From Pseudomonas chlororaphis subsp. chlororaphis (GTDB taxonomy: Bacteria > Pseudomonadota > Gammaproteobacteria > Pseudomonadales > Pseudomonadaceae), in the NCBI RefSeq assembly GCF_003945765.1, contig NZ_CP027712.1:1364001-1428000 (forward strand): 64,000 bases of DNA. The letters are read 5' to 3'. The notes beneath the pieces are model-generated. The model saw only the letters and a program-made list of their open reading frames with translations, made no database searches and had not been told where the DNA came from. Position 1 is the first letter of the stretch. Each line of letters starts with the position of its first letter. Below are positions 1-7,806 of the stretch, one piece after another. The position numbers and the translations under genes are program-made.

Positions 1-100
1 GGTGCGGGTCGATGCCATCGATCCGGCGGACCCCAACCTGCAACACCCGGGGCCCGACGGGCGCCTGGAACTGACTTTCTCTGGAGACGTAACGCAATGA
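1..100 (+). CDS. C-terminal end of a tail protein, probably Mu gp37-like (DUF1834)
   Basis: Only the last 32 codons are inside the window. Frame 2 is open from the first base to TGA at 98-100 and encodes a plausible acidic tail ending in LTFSGDVTQ. The other two forward frames read poorly. The stop overlaps the ATG of the next gene (ATGA), as is usual in phage tail operons. Identity is inferred from position: in Mu-like tails the gene before the DUF2635 protein and the sheath is gp37. Sequence alone is too short to prove this. Confidence 0.5.
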   Translation, partial: VRVDAIDPADPNLQHPGPDGRLELTFSGDVTQ

Positions 101-279
101 GCAACCGCATCACTGTGCTGCCGGCCGCGGGCCGCGCCGTGCCGGACCCCGAAGCCGGCGACCTGCTGCCGCTGGAAGGCCGTGAAGTCGACGACAACGC
201 CTGGTGGCGCCGGCGTCTGGCCGATGGCGATATCACCCTCAAGGCCGCGAAGGCGGCCAAACCACAAGGAGCCAAATAA
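97..279 (+). CDS. DUF2635 tail protein (Mu gp38-like)
   Basis: This 60-residue protein contains a proline/aspartate-rich stretch (PDPEAGDLLPLEG) and an NAWWRRRLADGD motif followed by a lysine/alanine-rich end. That matches the small DUF2635 proteins found directly before the sheath gene in Mu-like phages. Function is unknown; a minor role in tail assembly is inferred. The start overlaps the preceding stop, and its own TAA overlaps the sheath ATG by one base, so it is probably translationally coupled to both neighbours. Confidence 0.75.
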   Translation: MSNRITVLPAAGRAVPDPEAGDLLPLEGREVDDNAWWRRRLADGDITLKAAKAAKPQGAK

Positions 280-1775
280 TGGCGATCGGATTCAGCAATA
301 TTCCGGCGGACATTCGTGTGCCGCTGTTCTACGCCGAGATGGACAATTCGGCGGCCAATAGCGCTTCTTCGGCGATGCGCCGACTGATCGTGGCCCAGGT
401 CAACGACAATGTCGCGCCGGCCGAAACCGGCAAGCTGGTGCTGGTGTCCAGCGTCGCGCTGGCCAAGAGCATCGGCGGTCAGGGCTCGATGCTCGCCTCC
501 ATGTACGAGACCTGGCGCAAGACCGACCCGGTCGGTGAGATCTGGTGCCTGCCGCTGCACAACGTCGAAGGCAGCGTGGCCAAGGCCGAGCTGAAGTTCA
601 CCGGCACCGCCAGCGCCAGCGGCGTGCTCAACCTGTATGTCGGTGGTGTGCGGGTTCAGGCCGCCATCGTCAATGCCGCCACCGCGGCTCAGGCCGCCAG
701 CGCGCTGGCGCTGAAAATCAATGCCGCCGCCGACCTGCCGGTGAGCGCCGCGGCGGTCGAAGGCACCCTGACCCTGACCGCCAAATGGACCGGCGACAGC
801 GCGAACGACATCAGCCTGCAGCTCAACCGCCTGGGCAAGAGCAATGGTGAAGAAACCCCGGCTGGCTTGAGCGTGACGGTCGGCAAAATGGCCGGCGGCG
901 CCGGCGTGCCGGATCAGGTCGCTGCCCTGGCGGCCCTGGGCGATGAACCTTTCGAGTTCATCTGCATGCCGTGGACCGACACCGCGACCCTCAACGCCTG
1001 GCAAGCCGTCATGGATGACAGCACCGGTCGCTGGTCCTGGGCCAAGCAACTGTTCGGTCACGTCTACAGCGCCAAGCGCGGCACCGTCGGCACCCTGGTG
1101 GCGGCAGGGCAAGCACGCAACGACCAGCACATCACCATCCAGGCCCTGGAGCCGGGCGTACCGCAGCCGTTCTGGGTGCAGGCCGCGGCACTGGCCGCGC
1201 GCACCTCGGTGTTCATCTCCGCCGACGCCAGCCGTCCGACCCAGAGCGGCAGCCTGCCGGGTGTCGATCCGGCGCCGGCCAGCGAGCGTTTCACCCTGAC
1301 CGAGCGTCAATCGCTGCTCAGCTACGGCATCGCCACCGCCTACTACGAAGGCGGTTACGTGCGCATCCAGCGTTCGATCACCACCTACCAGAAGAACGCC
1401 TACGGCCAGGCCGACAACTCCTACCTGGACAGCGAAACCATGCACCAGTCGGCCTTTATCGTGCGCCGCCTGCAAAGCGTGATCACCAGCAAGTACGGGC
1501 GCCACAAACTGGCCGCCGACGGTACCCGCTTCGGCGCCGGCCAGCCGATCGTGACCCCGAGCACCATTCGCGGTGAGCTGATTGCCCAGTACGCCAAGCT
1601 CGAACTGGAAGGCCACGTGGAGAACGCCGAGCTGTTCGCCGAGCACCTGATCGTCGAGCGCGACAGCCAGGACCCGAGCCGGGTCAACGTGCTGTTCCCG
1701 CCGGACTACATCAATGGCCTGCGAGTGTTCGCGCTGCTCAACCAATTCCGTCTGCAGTACGACGCGGCGGCCTAA
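279..1775 (+). CDS. contractile tail sheath protein (Mu gpL-like)
   Basis: The 498-residue protein begins MAIGFSNIPADIRVPLFYAEMD, as in Mu/SfV-type sheath subunits, and ends with the conserved C-terminal region containing NVLFPPDYINGLRVFALLNQFRLQ. It forms the contractile outer cylinder of the tail. The ATG at 279 is preferred over an upstream in-frame ATG at 204 because it overlaps the DUF2635 stop, follows an AAGGAG-like ribosome site, and gives the normal family N-terminus. A hairpin follows the gene before the tube gene. Confidence 0.93.
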   Translation: MAIGFSNIPADIRVPLFYAEMDNSAANSASSAMRRLIVAQVNDNVAPAETGKLVLVSSVALAKSIGGQGSMLASMYETWRKTDPVGEIWCLPLHNVEGSVAKAELKFTGTASASGVLNLYVGGVRVQAAIVNAATAAQAASALALKINAAADLPVSAAAVEGTLTLTAKWTGDSANDISLQLNRLGKSNGEETPAGLSVTVGKMAGGAGVPDQVAALAALGDEPFEFICMPWTDTATLNAWQAVMDDSTGRWSWAKQLFGHVYSAKRGTVGTLVAAGQARNDQHITIQALEPGVPQPFWVQAAALAARTSVFISADASRPTQSGSLPGVDPAPASERFTLTERQSLLSYGIATAYYEGGYVRIQRSITTYQKNAYGQADNSYLDSETMHQSAFIVRRLQSVITSKYGRHKLAADGTRFGAGQPIVTPSTIRGELIAQYAKLELEGHVENAELFAEHLIVERDSQDPSRVNVLFPPDYINGLRVFALLNQFRLQYDAAA

Positions 1776-1801
1776 GCCGAGCCTCTTTCACTGCGCTTTT
1801 C

Positions 1802-1829
1802 CAGCCCGCCTGGTGCGGGCTCATTTTTT
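1802..1829 (+). terminator. hairpin plus T-run between sheath and tube genes
   Basis: The inverted repeat AGCCCGC / GCGGGCT with a short loop is followed by CATTTTTT, directly upstream of the tube gene ribosome site (GGGAG). It looks like a weak rho-independent terminator or attenuator inside the tail operon. Confidence 0.5.
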
Positions 1830-1841
1830 GGGAGAAACACC

Positions 1842-2189
1842 ATGGGTCAACTGATTGCGGGCACCTGCTACGTCAAAGTGGACGGCGCTCAACTGACCAT
1901 CAACGGCGGCTGCGAAGCGCCGCTGATGTCCGTGAAACGGGAAACCATCGTGCCGGGTTTCTACAAGGAAACCGACATTGCCCCGTCCTTCAAGGTCACG
2001 GCGCTGCACACCCCGGACTTCCCGCTCAAGCAGCTGGTGGCCGGTTCCGACATGACCGTCACCTGCGAGTTCAGCAACGGCAAGGTCTACGTCCTGGCCG
2101 GCGCCTACCTGGTGGAAGAGCCGGTTTCCAAGGGTGACGACGCGAGCATCGAACTGAAGTTCGAAGGCATCAAGGGGACCTGGCAATGA
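1842..2189 (+). CDS. tail tube protein (Mu gpM-like)
   Basis: The 115-residue protein begins MGQLIAGTCYVKVDGAQL and contains the VPGFYKETDIAPSFKVTALHTPDF block seen in the Mu-type tail tube family. It forms the rigid inner tube that crosses the target envelope after sheath contraction. It sits between the sheath and the frameshifted chaperone gene, the expected position. GGGAG lies just before the ATG. Its stop overlaps the start of the next gene by four bases. Confidence 0.9.
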   Translation: MGQLIAGTCYVKVDGAQLTINGGCEAPLMSVKRETIVPGFYKETDIAPSFKVTALHTPDFPLKQLVAGSDMTVTCEFSNGKVYVLAGAYLVEEPVSKGDDASIELKFEGIKGTWQ

Positions 2190-2482
2190 GCGATAGCGTA
2201 AAGCTGCGTGTGGCCATCGAAGCCCACGGCGAACCACTGACCGAACTGACCCTGCGCCGCCCGACGGTGCAGGAGGTGCGGGCGATCAAGGCGCTGCCGT
2301 ACAAGATCGACAAGAGCGAAGAAGTCAGCCTCGACATGGACGTCGCGGCCAAGTACATCGCGGTCTGTGCCGGCATCCCTCCGTCCTCGGTCAACCAGCT
2401 CGACCTGGCCGACCTCAACGCCCTGAGCTGGGCGGTCGCGAGTTTTTTCATGAGTGCGGCATCGGAGCCATCAGCGACCTGA
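2186..2482 (+). CDS. tail assembly chaperone, short form (Mu gp41-like)
   Basis: The 98-residue protein with LTLRRPTVQEVRAIKALPY and DLADLNALSW blocks matches the Mu gp41-type tail assembly chaperone. It lies directly between tube and tape-measure genes, where tailed phages keep a chaperone pair made by programmed frameshifting. Its last codons run through a slippery T TTT TTC heptamer at 2443-2449. Ribosomes that do not slip stop at 2480-2482 and give this form. It is expected to bind the tape measure and guide tube polymerisation; it is not a structural part of the finished tail. Confidence 0.85.
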   Translation: MSDSVKLRVAIEAHGEPLTELTLRRPTVQEVRAIKALPYKIDKSEEVSLDMDVAAKYIAVCAGIPPSSVNQLDLADLNALSWAVASFFMSAASEPSAT

Positions 2483-2613
2483 TCGCGGTTGCCTATGACC
2501 TGGCCTGGTTCTGGAAGGTTGACCCCGAACAGATGATGGCCAGGCCACTGGATGTGCTCCGGGAGTCCCTGGAGCACGCGCAACGGATCAATGCGATGCA
2601 GCAGGTGCAGTGA
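2186..2613 (+). CDS. tail assembly chaperone, -1 frameshift product
   Basis: A -1 slip at T TTT TTC (2443-2449) moves reading into a frame open to TGA at 2611-2613. It adds 54 residues (HECGIGAISDLIAVAYDLAW...) to give about 142 residues. The added segment has the character of the GpE/gpG-T type C-terminal domains, with an aspartate/leucine start and an amphipathic helix. That frame has no start codon of its own next to a ribosome site, and the tape-measure ATG at 2613 overlaps its stop, so frameshift expression explains the layout. Dual products at this position are established for many tailed phages. The slip itself is inferred from sequence. Confidence 0.78.
2443..2449 (+). promoter_or_regulatory. 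slippery heptamer for -1 ribosomal frameshift
   Basis: TTTTTTC is in the X XXY YYZ register relative to the zero frame (T TTT TTC). This allows both tRNAs to re-pair after a one-base slip. It lies about 30 bases before the zero-frame stop. Confidence 0.8.
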
Positions 2614-4565
2614 TGGCGAACATCAATCAAAGCTTGAATCAGACGAGCATCAAACAGCGCCTGAGCGTGACCAATGTGCAGACCACGGTGAACATGCTGG
2701 TGGTCATGCAAGGCATGCAGAAACTGGACGCCGAGCTGGGCGAGGTGCGTTCGAAAGTCAGCCGCTTCAAGAAAAGCATCGAAGACAGCGGCCTGGGCGG
2801 GCTGGATTTTTCCGGCCTGATCAAGGGCGGTGGCCTGGCCGCGCCTTTCGTGGCGGGGGTCAATTCCGCCATCGAATTCGAGAACCAGGCGGCGCGGGCC
2901 AAGCTGGTGGCGCAGGGCATCGAACCGCCCAAGGATGTGCTGGGCGAGACGGGCACTAACCTGAAGGCGTTCAGCGACAGCGTCGACGACATCTCGCAAA
3001 AGTTCGGCAGCGCGCTGCTGCCGGCGGTCAACTCGGTAGTGACCGCCGTGCAACCGCTGCTGGGCTTTGTGGCCAAGGTCATTGAAAGCAACCCGCAGCT
3101 GGTCCAGGGCCTCGCCGCCGGCGCCTTGGCCTTCACCGCGATCCGCGGCGCCATGACCCTGGCCTCGTCCGCCGTGACCCTGTTCAGCAGCGGCCTGCTG
3201 GCCTCGCCCATCGGCCTGATCGCCCTGGGGATCGCGGTGGCGGCGGGCCTGATCGTGGCCAACTGGGAGCCGCTGTCGGCGTTTTTTGTCACCCTCTGGG
3301 CGGGCATCAAGGACGCCGCCGTGCAACTGATGGCGGGGTTGAAGACGGTCTTCGGCTGGACCCCGCTGGGGATGGTGATCGCCAATTGGGGATCGATCAC
3401 CGGCTTTTTTGCCGGCCTCTGGGAACAGCTCAAGACGATGGCCGCGTCCGTGGTCGATTTCTTCAAGCAGGTGTTTTCCTGGACGCCGCTGGGGCTGGTG
3501 ATTGAAAACTGGACGCCCCTGAGCGGCCTGTTTTCTGCGCTGTGGGAGTTGCTCAAGGCGCTGTCCGTTCCGGCGATGGACTTCCTCAAAGGCCTGTTCG
3601 CCTGGACGCCATTGGGGATGGTGATCAACAACTGGGGCGCGATCAGCGGTTTCTTCGCCTCGCTCTGGGCCGGCCTGCAAGGTCCGGCGCAGCGGGTCAA
3701 GGCCTTCTTCATCGGGCTGTTCGACAGCTCGCCACTGGGGCTGGTGATCAACAACTGGGGCGCGATCAGCGCTTACTTCGCTTCGCTCTGGGCCGGCCTG
3801 CAAGGTCCGGCGCAACAGGTGAAGGACTTCTTCGTCATGTTGTTCGACACCTCGCCACTGGGGATGGTGATCAATAACTGGGGCACGATCAGCACCTACT
3901 TCGACGCCATCTGGGCAACCCTGAAAAGCGCGGCGCAGGTCATCAAGGACTTTTTGGTCACCCTGTTCGAGTGGTCGCCCGTGGGGCAGATCATTGCCAA
4001 CTGGCAACCCATCAGCGATGTGTTCGCGGCCCTCTGGGAGGTGTTGAAAGCCCTGGCGGCGCCGGCCATCGAATTCATGCGTGGCCTGTTTGAGTGGTCG
4101 CCCCTGGGACAGATCATCAAGAACTGGGAGCCGATCACCGAATGGTTCAGCGGCCTGTGGCAACGGCTGCAGGCGGTGATCGCACCGATCAGGGAACTGT
4201 TCGACGGTGGTTTCGCCGGTTTCGTCGCCCGCGTCACCGGCAAGGTGGAAAACCTCACCGAGGCGCAGCGGCAAACCAATGCCGAAGGCAAAGGCGCGCT
4301 GGCGCCAGCGTTCTTCGGTGGCGGCCAGCCGGCGCCGGGTTCTTCGGCGCTTTCCGCCGGCCTGCCGCAAAGCTCCACCTCGCTGCTGCAGCAGAGCGCG
4401 GCCAACAACCGCACGCAATTGCAGGGCGGTCTGACGGTGAGCTTCGAAAACGCCCCGGCGGGCCTGCGTACCAGTGCGCCGCAAATCAACCAACCCGGCG
4501 TGGCGCTGTCGTCGCGTGTCGGCTACCGCTCACTTTCGCTAGGAGGTTCCAATGAGCTGGCGTGA
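2613..4565 (+). CDS. tail tape measure protein with 41-residue repeats
   Basis: The 650-residue protein starts at ATG 2613, overlapping the frameshift stop; a GTG one codon earlier is less likely. Residues about 1-100 are helical. Residues about 150-215 are hydrophobic with alanine/glycine-rich segments. From residue 217 it consists of an aromatic-rich motif (NWxxIxxxFxxLW...PLGxVI) repeated every 41 residues through residue 504 and beyond. The C-terminus is rich in serine, glycine and glutamine. In contractile tails this protein sets tube length. The size predicts a tail near 100 nm using the usual relation of about 0.15 nm per residue, which fits a tailocin. It overlaps gene N by 14 bases. 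Confidence 0.9.
   Translation: MANINQSLNQTSIKQRLSVTNVQTTVNMLVVMQGMQKLDAELGEVRSKVSRFKKSIEDSGLGGLDFSGLIKGGGLAAPFVAGVNSAIEFENQAARAKLVAQGIEPPKDVLGETGTNLKAFSDSVDDISQKFGSALLPAVNSVVTAVQPLLGFVAKVIESNPQLVQGLAAGALAFTAIRGAMTLASSAVTLFSSGLLASPIGLIALGIAVAAGLIVANWEPLSAFFVTLWAGIKDAAVQLMAGLKTVFGWTPLGMVIANWGSITGFFAGLWEQLKTMAASVVDFFKQVFSWTPLGLVIENWTPLSGLFSALWELLKALSVPAMDFLKGLFAWTPLGMVINNWGAISGFFASLWAGLQGPAQRVKAFFIGLFDSSPLGLVINNWGAISAYFASLWAGLQGPAQQVKDFFVMLFDTSPLGMVINNWGTISTYFDAIWATLKSAAQVIKDFLVTLFEWSPVGQIIANWQPISDVFAALWEVLKALAAPAIEFMRGLFEWSPLGQIIKNWEPITEWFSGLWQRLQAVIAPIRELFDGGFAGFVARVTGKVENLTEAQRQTNAEGKGALAPAFFGGGQPAPGSSALSAGLPQSSTSLLQQSAANNRTQLQGGLTVSFENAPAGLRTSAPQINQPGVALSSRVGYRSLSLGGSNELA
3261..4208 (+). repeat. 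in-frame tandem repeat, 123-bp (41-codon) unit
   Basis: The codon pair Asn-Trp recurs with exact 123-base spacing from 3261 to 4122 (7 x 123 = 861 bases), with a partial eighth unit after that. Copies starting near 3636 and 3759 are almost identical at DNA level (for example CTCTGGGCCGGCCTGCAAGG in both). Outer copies are more diverged. There are no indels between units. Confidence 0.9.
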
Positions 4566-5790
4566 TCGTTTGTTGCCGGCGTCGTTTCGTGGCGTCGGGT
4601 TCTGGGTCGACCAGGCGAAAACCCCGGTCGGCCACAAGGGCCAGTTGCACGAGTACCCGCAGCGTGACCTGCCGTTCTACGAGAGCCTGGGGCGGCAGGC
4701 GCGGACCCACGACCTGACGGCGTTCATCGTCGGCGCCGATTGCCTGGAGCAGCGCGACAAGCTGCTCCAGGCGCTGGAGCAGGGCAGCGGTGAGCTGGTG
4801 CACCCGTGGCTGGGGCGCCTGCAGGTCAAGGTCGGCGAATGCGAGATGACCCAGAGCCGCCAGGACGGCGGCCTGGTGACCTTCACCCTGAAGTTCTACC
4901 CCGACCAGCCGTTGCAGTTCCCCAGCGCCACGGTCAACACCCGCCAGCTGTTGCTGGTGTCGGCCGACAGCCTTATCGGCTCGGCGGTGCGCCGCTTCGA
5001 GGAGGCCATGACCCTGGTCAAGGCCGCGCGCATCGGCATCGCCGACCTGCGCAACAGCCTCAAGGAGGTCTACCAGACCATCGAGCAGGAGCTCAAGCCG
5101 CTGATCGACACCTACCGCGATCTCAACCTGCTGGTGCGGGCGATCAAGGACTTGCCCAAGGAAGTGAGCGCCGAGTTCAAGGGCTTGCTGGGGGACATCA
5201 AGGACCTCAAGGACTATGCGCGCAACGGTTACCGCGGCGTGCTGGCCAACGTTTCGCAGCAGGTCGAGGCGGTGAAGAAGATCGACACGCCGAAACTCAC
5301 CACCGGCAAGGACACCACCGCCGCGGCGCAAGCCATGGCGGACCTGGTGCAGGACGCCGTGCTGGTGCGGATCGCCCAGGCCGTGGCCTCGCTGCCGGTG
5401 GCGACACCGGCGGTCAAGCTGAGCGGCACGCCGCCTTTGGCCAAGCAGGCGATCCAGCCGGTGACCCGCGCGGAAGTGCCGGTGGCCGACGAGGTGCTGG
5501 CGCTGCGCAACGCGATCAACGAGGCGATCTGGCAGGCCGCGGAAAAAGCCGACGCCCTGCATTACGAGGTGCTCAACGGTCTGCGCCAGCTGGTCTACGG
5601 CCACCTCACCGCGGTGGCTTCGTCCGGCGTGCGGCTGGTGGTCAAGAACCCGATGCAGAGCCTGCCGACGGTGGTGCTTGCCTATCGGCTGTTCGGCGAT
5701 GCCACCCGGGCGGCCGAAGTGCAGCAGCGCAACGGCGTGGCCCATCCCGGCTTCCTGCCGCCGACCAACGTCAAAGTGGCGGGGGAGTGA
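4552..5790 (+). CDS. DNA circularisation protein N-like tail/baseplate protein (Mu gpN)
   Basis: The 412-residue protein begins MSWRDRLLPASFRGVGFWVDQ and contains KGQLHEYPQRDLPFYESLGRQARTHDL split over residues about 30-55, the hallmark of the DNA_circ_N/Mu gpN family. The name comes from a Mu genetic phenotype; in contractile tails it is a baseplate hub component. AGGAGG at 4541-4546 precedes the ATG, which lies inside the end of the tape-measure gene. It is followed within four bases by the P-like gene. Confidence 0.88.
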   Translation: MSWRDRLLPASFRGVGFWVDQAKTPVGHKGQLHEYPQRDLPFYESLGRQARTHDLTAFIVGADCLEQRDKLLQALEQGSGELVHPWLGRLQVKVGECEMTQSRQDGGLVTFTLKFYPDQPLQFPSATVNTRQLLLVSADSLIGSAVRRFEEAMTLVKAARIGIADLRNSLKEVYQTIEQELKPLIDTYRDLNLLVRAIKDLPKEVSAEFKGLLGDIKDLKDYARNGYRGVLANVSQQVEAVKKIDTPKLTTGKDTTAAAQAMADLVQDAVLVRIAQAVASLPVATPAVKLSGTPPLAKQAIQPVTRAEVPVADEVLALRNAINEAIWQAAEKADALHYEVLNGLRQLVYGHLTAVASSGVRLVVKNPMQSLPTVVLAYRLFGDATRAAEVQQRNGVAHPGFLPPTNVKVAGE

Positions 5791-5793
5791 GCC

Positions 5794-6834
5794 ATGGGCA
5801 ACTTCGATAACCGGGTGCTGTTGACGGTGGACGGCCAGGATTACGGCGGCTGGAAAAGCGTCGAAATCAGCGCCGACCTGGAGCGGCAGTTTCGCACCTT
5901 CAAGCTCGACGTGACCTGGCAATGGCCGGGCCAGACCCTGGACCAGCGCATCCGTCCCGGCGCCAAGTGCCAGGTGCGCATCGGCGCCGACCTGTTGCTC
6001 AGCGGCCATGTGTTCAAGGCGCCGATCAGCTATGACGGTCGGCAGATCGGCCTGAGCATCGAGGGCAGTTCCCTGACCCAGGACCTGGTGGATTGCGCGG
6101 CGATCAACCAGCCCGGCCAATGGCGCGAGCAGAGCCTGCTGAAAATCGTCCAGGCCCTGGCCGCGTCCTACGGCGTCGGGGTGGTCAGCGAGATCGCGGA
6201 AACCACGCGGCTGAGCAGCCACAGCATCGTGCCTGGGGAAACCGTGTTCCAGTCCATCGACCGCCTGCTGACCTTGTTCCGGGTGTTCTCCACCGACGAT
6301 GCCGAAGGCCGGGTGCTGTTGGCCCGGCCGGGCAGCGGCGGGCGCGCGGTGGATGTGCTGGAGTTGGGCAAGAACATCCTCTCGGCCAGCGCGCCGATGG
6401 ACTTCAGCCAGGTGTTTTCCGAGTACCGGGTGATCGGCCAGCACAAGGGCAACGACCAGAAAAGCGGCGCCGCGGTCAGCGAAGTGTCGGGCGTGGCCAG
6501 CGACGGCACGGCCAAGCGCAAGCGGGTCACGGTGATCAACGAACCGGCCCAGCTGACCCAGGAGCTGGCCCAGCAACGGGCCGACTGGGAAAGCGCCATT
6601 CGCACCGGCAAGGCCCTGACCAGCACCTACAAGGTGCAGGGCTGGCGCCAGAGCAACGGCGAGCTGTGGCGCCACAACACCCTGGTCCGGGTGATCGATC
6701 CGGTGCTGGGTTTCGACCAGGACCTGCTGATTTCCAAGGTCACCTACTCGCTCTCCGAGCAGGGCTCGATCACCACCCTGCAGGTGGCGCCGCCCCATAC
6801 CTTCGACGCCAGTCCGGTGCCCCCCAAAACCTGA
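5794..6834 (+). CDS. baseplate hub protein (Mu gpP/gp44-like)
   Basis: The 346-residue protein begins MGNFDNRVLLTVDGQDYGGWKSVEISADLE and contains VNxGQ-like hub features, including GAKCQVRIGADLLLSGHV and FSEYRVIGQ. This is the Mu gp44 family, structural equivalent of the T4 gp27/P2 gpD hub that holds the central spike. GGGGGAG precedes the ATG. It is placed between N and the spike protein V, as in Mu. Length agrees with the family (Mu gp44 is about 380 residues). Confidence 0.88.
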   Translation: MGNFDNRVLLTVDGQDYGGWKSVEISADLERQFRTFKLDVTWQWPGQTLDQRIRPGAKCQVRIGADLLLSGHVFKAPISYDGRQIGLSIEGSSLTQDLVDCAAINQPGQWREQSLLKIVQALAASYGVGVVSEIAETTRLSSHSIVPGETVFQSIDRLLTLFRVFSTDDAEGRVLLARPGSGGRAVDVLELGKNILSASAPMDFSQVFSEYRVIGQHKGNDQKSGAAVSEVSGVASDGTAKRKRVTVINEPAQLTQELAQQRADWESAIRTGKALTSTYKVQGWRQSNGELWRHNTLVRVIDPVLGFDQDLLISKVTYSLSEQGSITTLQVAPPHTFDASPVPPKT

Positions 6835-6847
6835 TGCCGCCCTATCC

Positions 6848-6864
6848 GCAGGAGTCGCTCCTGC
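6848..6864. repeat. short perfect hairpin between gp44 and gp45 genes
   Basis: GCAGGAG TCG CTCCTGC is a perfect 7-bp stem with a 3-base loop in the 64-base spacer. This is the only sizeable spacer in the baseplate block. It could be an RNA processing or stability element, or a fragment of a REP-like sequence. No T-run follows. Confidence 0.4.
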
Positions 6865-6898
6865 AGAAAGCGCAGGCTTCGCCGCCAAGGACATTTCC

Positions 6899-7408
6899 AT
6901 GAGCCTACTGACACGCCTGTTGGCGCGCGGCACCGTCGTGCTCGCCAACTCGGCCAACAAACTGCAATCGCTGCAAATGCGCCTGACCGCCGGCGAAGTG
7001 AACGACGACATGGAGCACTTCGAACCCTACGGCTTCACCAGCAACCCGCTGGCCGGCGCCGAAGGCATCGCCACCTTTCTCGGCGGCGATCGCTCCCATG
7101 CCATCGTGCTGGTGGTCGCCGACCGCCGTTTTCGCCTCAAGGCCCTGGCCCCCGGCGAAGTGGCGATCTACACCGACGAAGGCGACAAGATTCATTTCAA
7201 GCGTGGGCGGATCATCGACATCGAGACCGCCACCCTCAATATCCGCGCCAGCAGCGCGGTGCATATCGACACCCCGACCCTGACCCAGACCGGCAAGATC
7301 GTCTCCCAGGGCGACCAGGTTGCTGGCGGCATCAGCCAGATCCAGCACGTGCATGGCGGCGTGCAGTCGGGTAGCGGGCAGACCGGCGCGCCGGCGGGAG
7401 GCCAATGA
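6899..7408 (+). CDS. baseplate assembly/spike protein V (Mu gp45-like)
   Basis: The 169-residue protein has an N-terminal OB-fold-like half (GEVNDDMEHFEPYGFTSNPL, GGDRSHAIVLVVADRRFRLK). It is followed by a repetitive beta segment (EGDKIHFKRGRIIDIETATLNI...) and a glycine-rich end. This is the Mu gp45 family: a trimeric membrane-piercing spike at the centre of the baseplate. The C-terminal histidine-containing segment (QIQHVHGGVQSG) may coordinate metal at the tip, as in P2 gpV-type spikes; that point is inference. AAGGA lies upstream of the ATG. Its stop overlaps the start of gp46. Confidence 0.87.
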   Translation: MSLLTRLLARGTVVLANSANKLQSLQMRLTAGEVNDDMEHFEPYGFTSNPLAGAEGIATFLGGDRSHAIVLVVADRRFRLKALAPGEVAIYTDEGDKIHFKRGRIIDIETATLNIRASSAVHIDTPTLTQTGKIVSQGDQVAGGISQIQHVHGGVQSGSGQTGAPAGGQ

Positions 7409-7806
7409 TGTTTATCAGCCAAGACCTGCACCGCGCACTGACCCGTGCCGTGCTGATCAGCCTGTTCACCTGGCGTCGCGCGGCGGACGACGACCCGCTG
7501 GACGACGAGGAGCGCTTCGGCTGGTGGGGCGACAGCTTTCCCACCATGGCCGACGACCGCATCGGCTCGCGGTTGTGGCTGCTGCGGCGGGTCAAGCTCA
7601 CCCGCCAGACCCAGCTCGACGCCGAGTTCTATGCCCGCGAAGCCCTGCAATGGCTGATCGACGATGGCCATTGCAGCGCGGTCGAGATCATCAGCGAACG
7701 TCTCGACGACCAGCGCCTGAACCTGCGCACGACGCTGGTCCTGGCCAACGGTGAACGCCTGGACATCAACCCCGATAACAGTTGGCAGGTGACCTATGCC
7801 CTTTGA
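7405..7806 (+). CDS. baseplate wedge protein gp46 (gp25/W-like)
   Basis: The 133-residue protein has DDPLDDEERFGWWGDSFP, then DRIGSRLWLLRRVKLT, matching the phage gp46 family of Mu-like tails, the equivalent of T4 gp25. It links the sheath to the wedge of the baseplate. Two adjacent ATGs (7405, 7408) are possible starts; GGGAGG is upstream. It overlaps gp45 by four bases and the J gene by eleven. Confidence 0.87.
   Translation: MMFISQDLHRALTRAVLISLFTWRRAADDDPLDDEERFGWWGDSFPTMADDRIGSRLWLLRRVKLTRQTQLDAEFYAREALQWLIDDGHCSAVEIISERLDDQRLNLRTTLVLANGERLDINPDNSWQVTYAL

Noticed and set aside
2493..4493. 666-codon open frame on the minus strand opposite the tape measure
   Set aside because: It arises from GC-rich codon bias in the repeat array; composition is Arg/Gln/His-rich without domains, and the plus-strand gene is clear.
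4486..7011. 841-codon minus-strand frame opposite genes N and P
   Set aside because: Shadow frame in high-GC DNA; both plus-strand genes have family motifs and ribosome sites.
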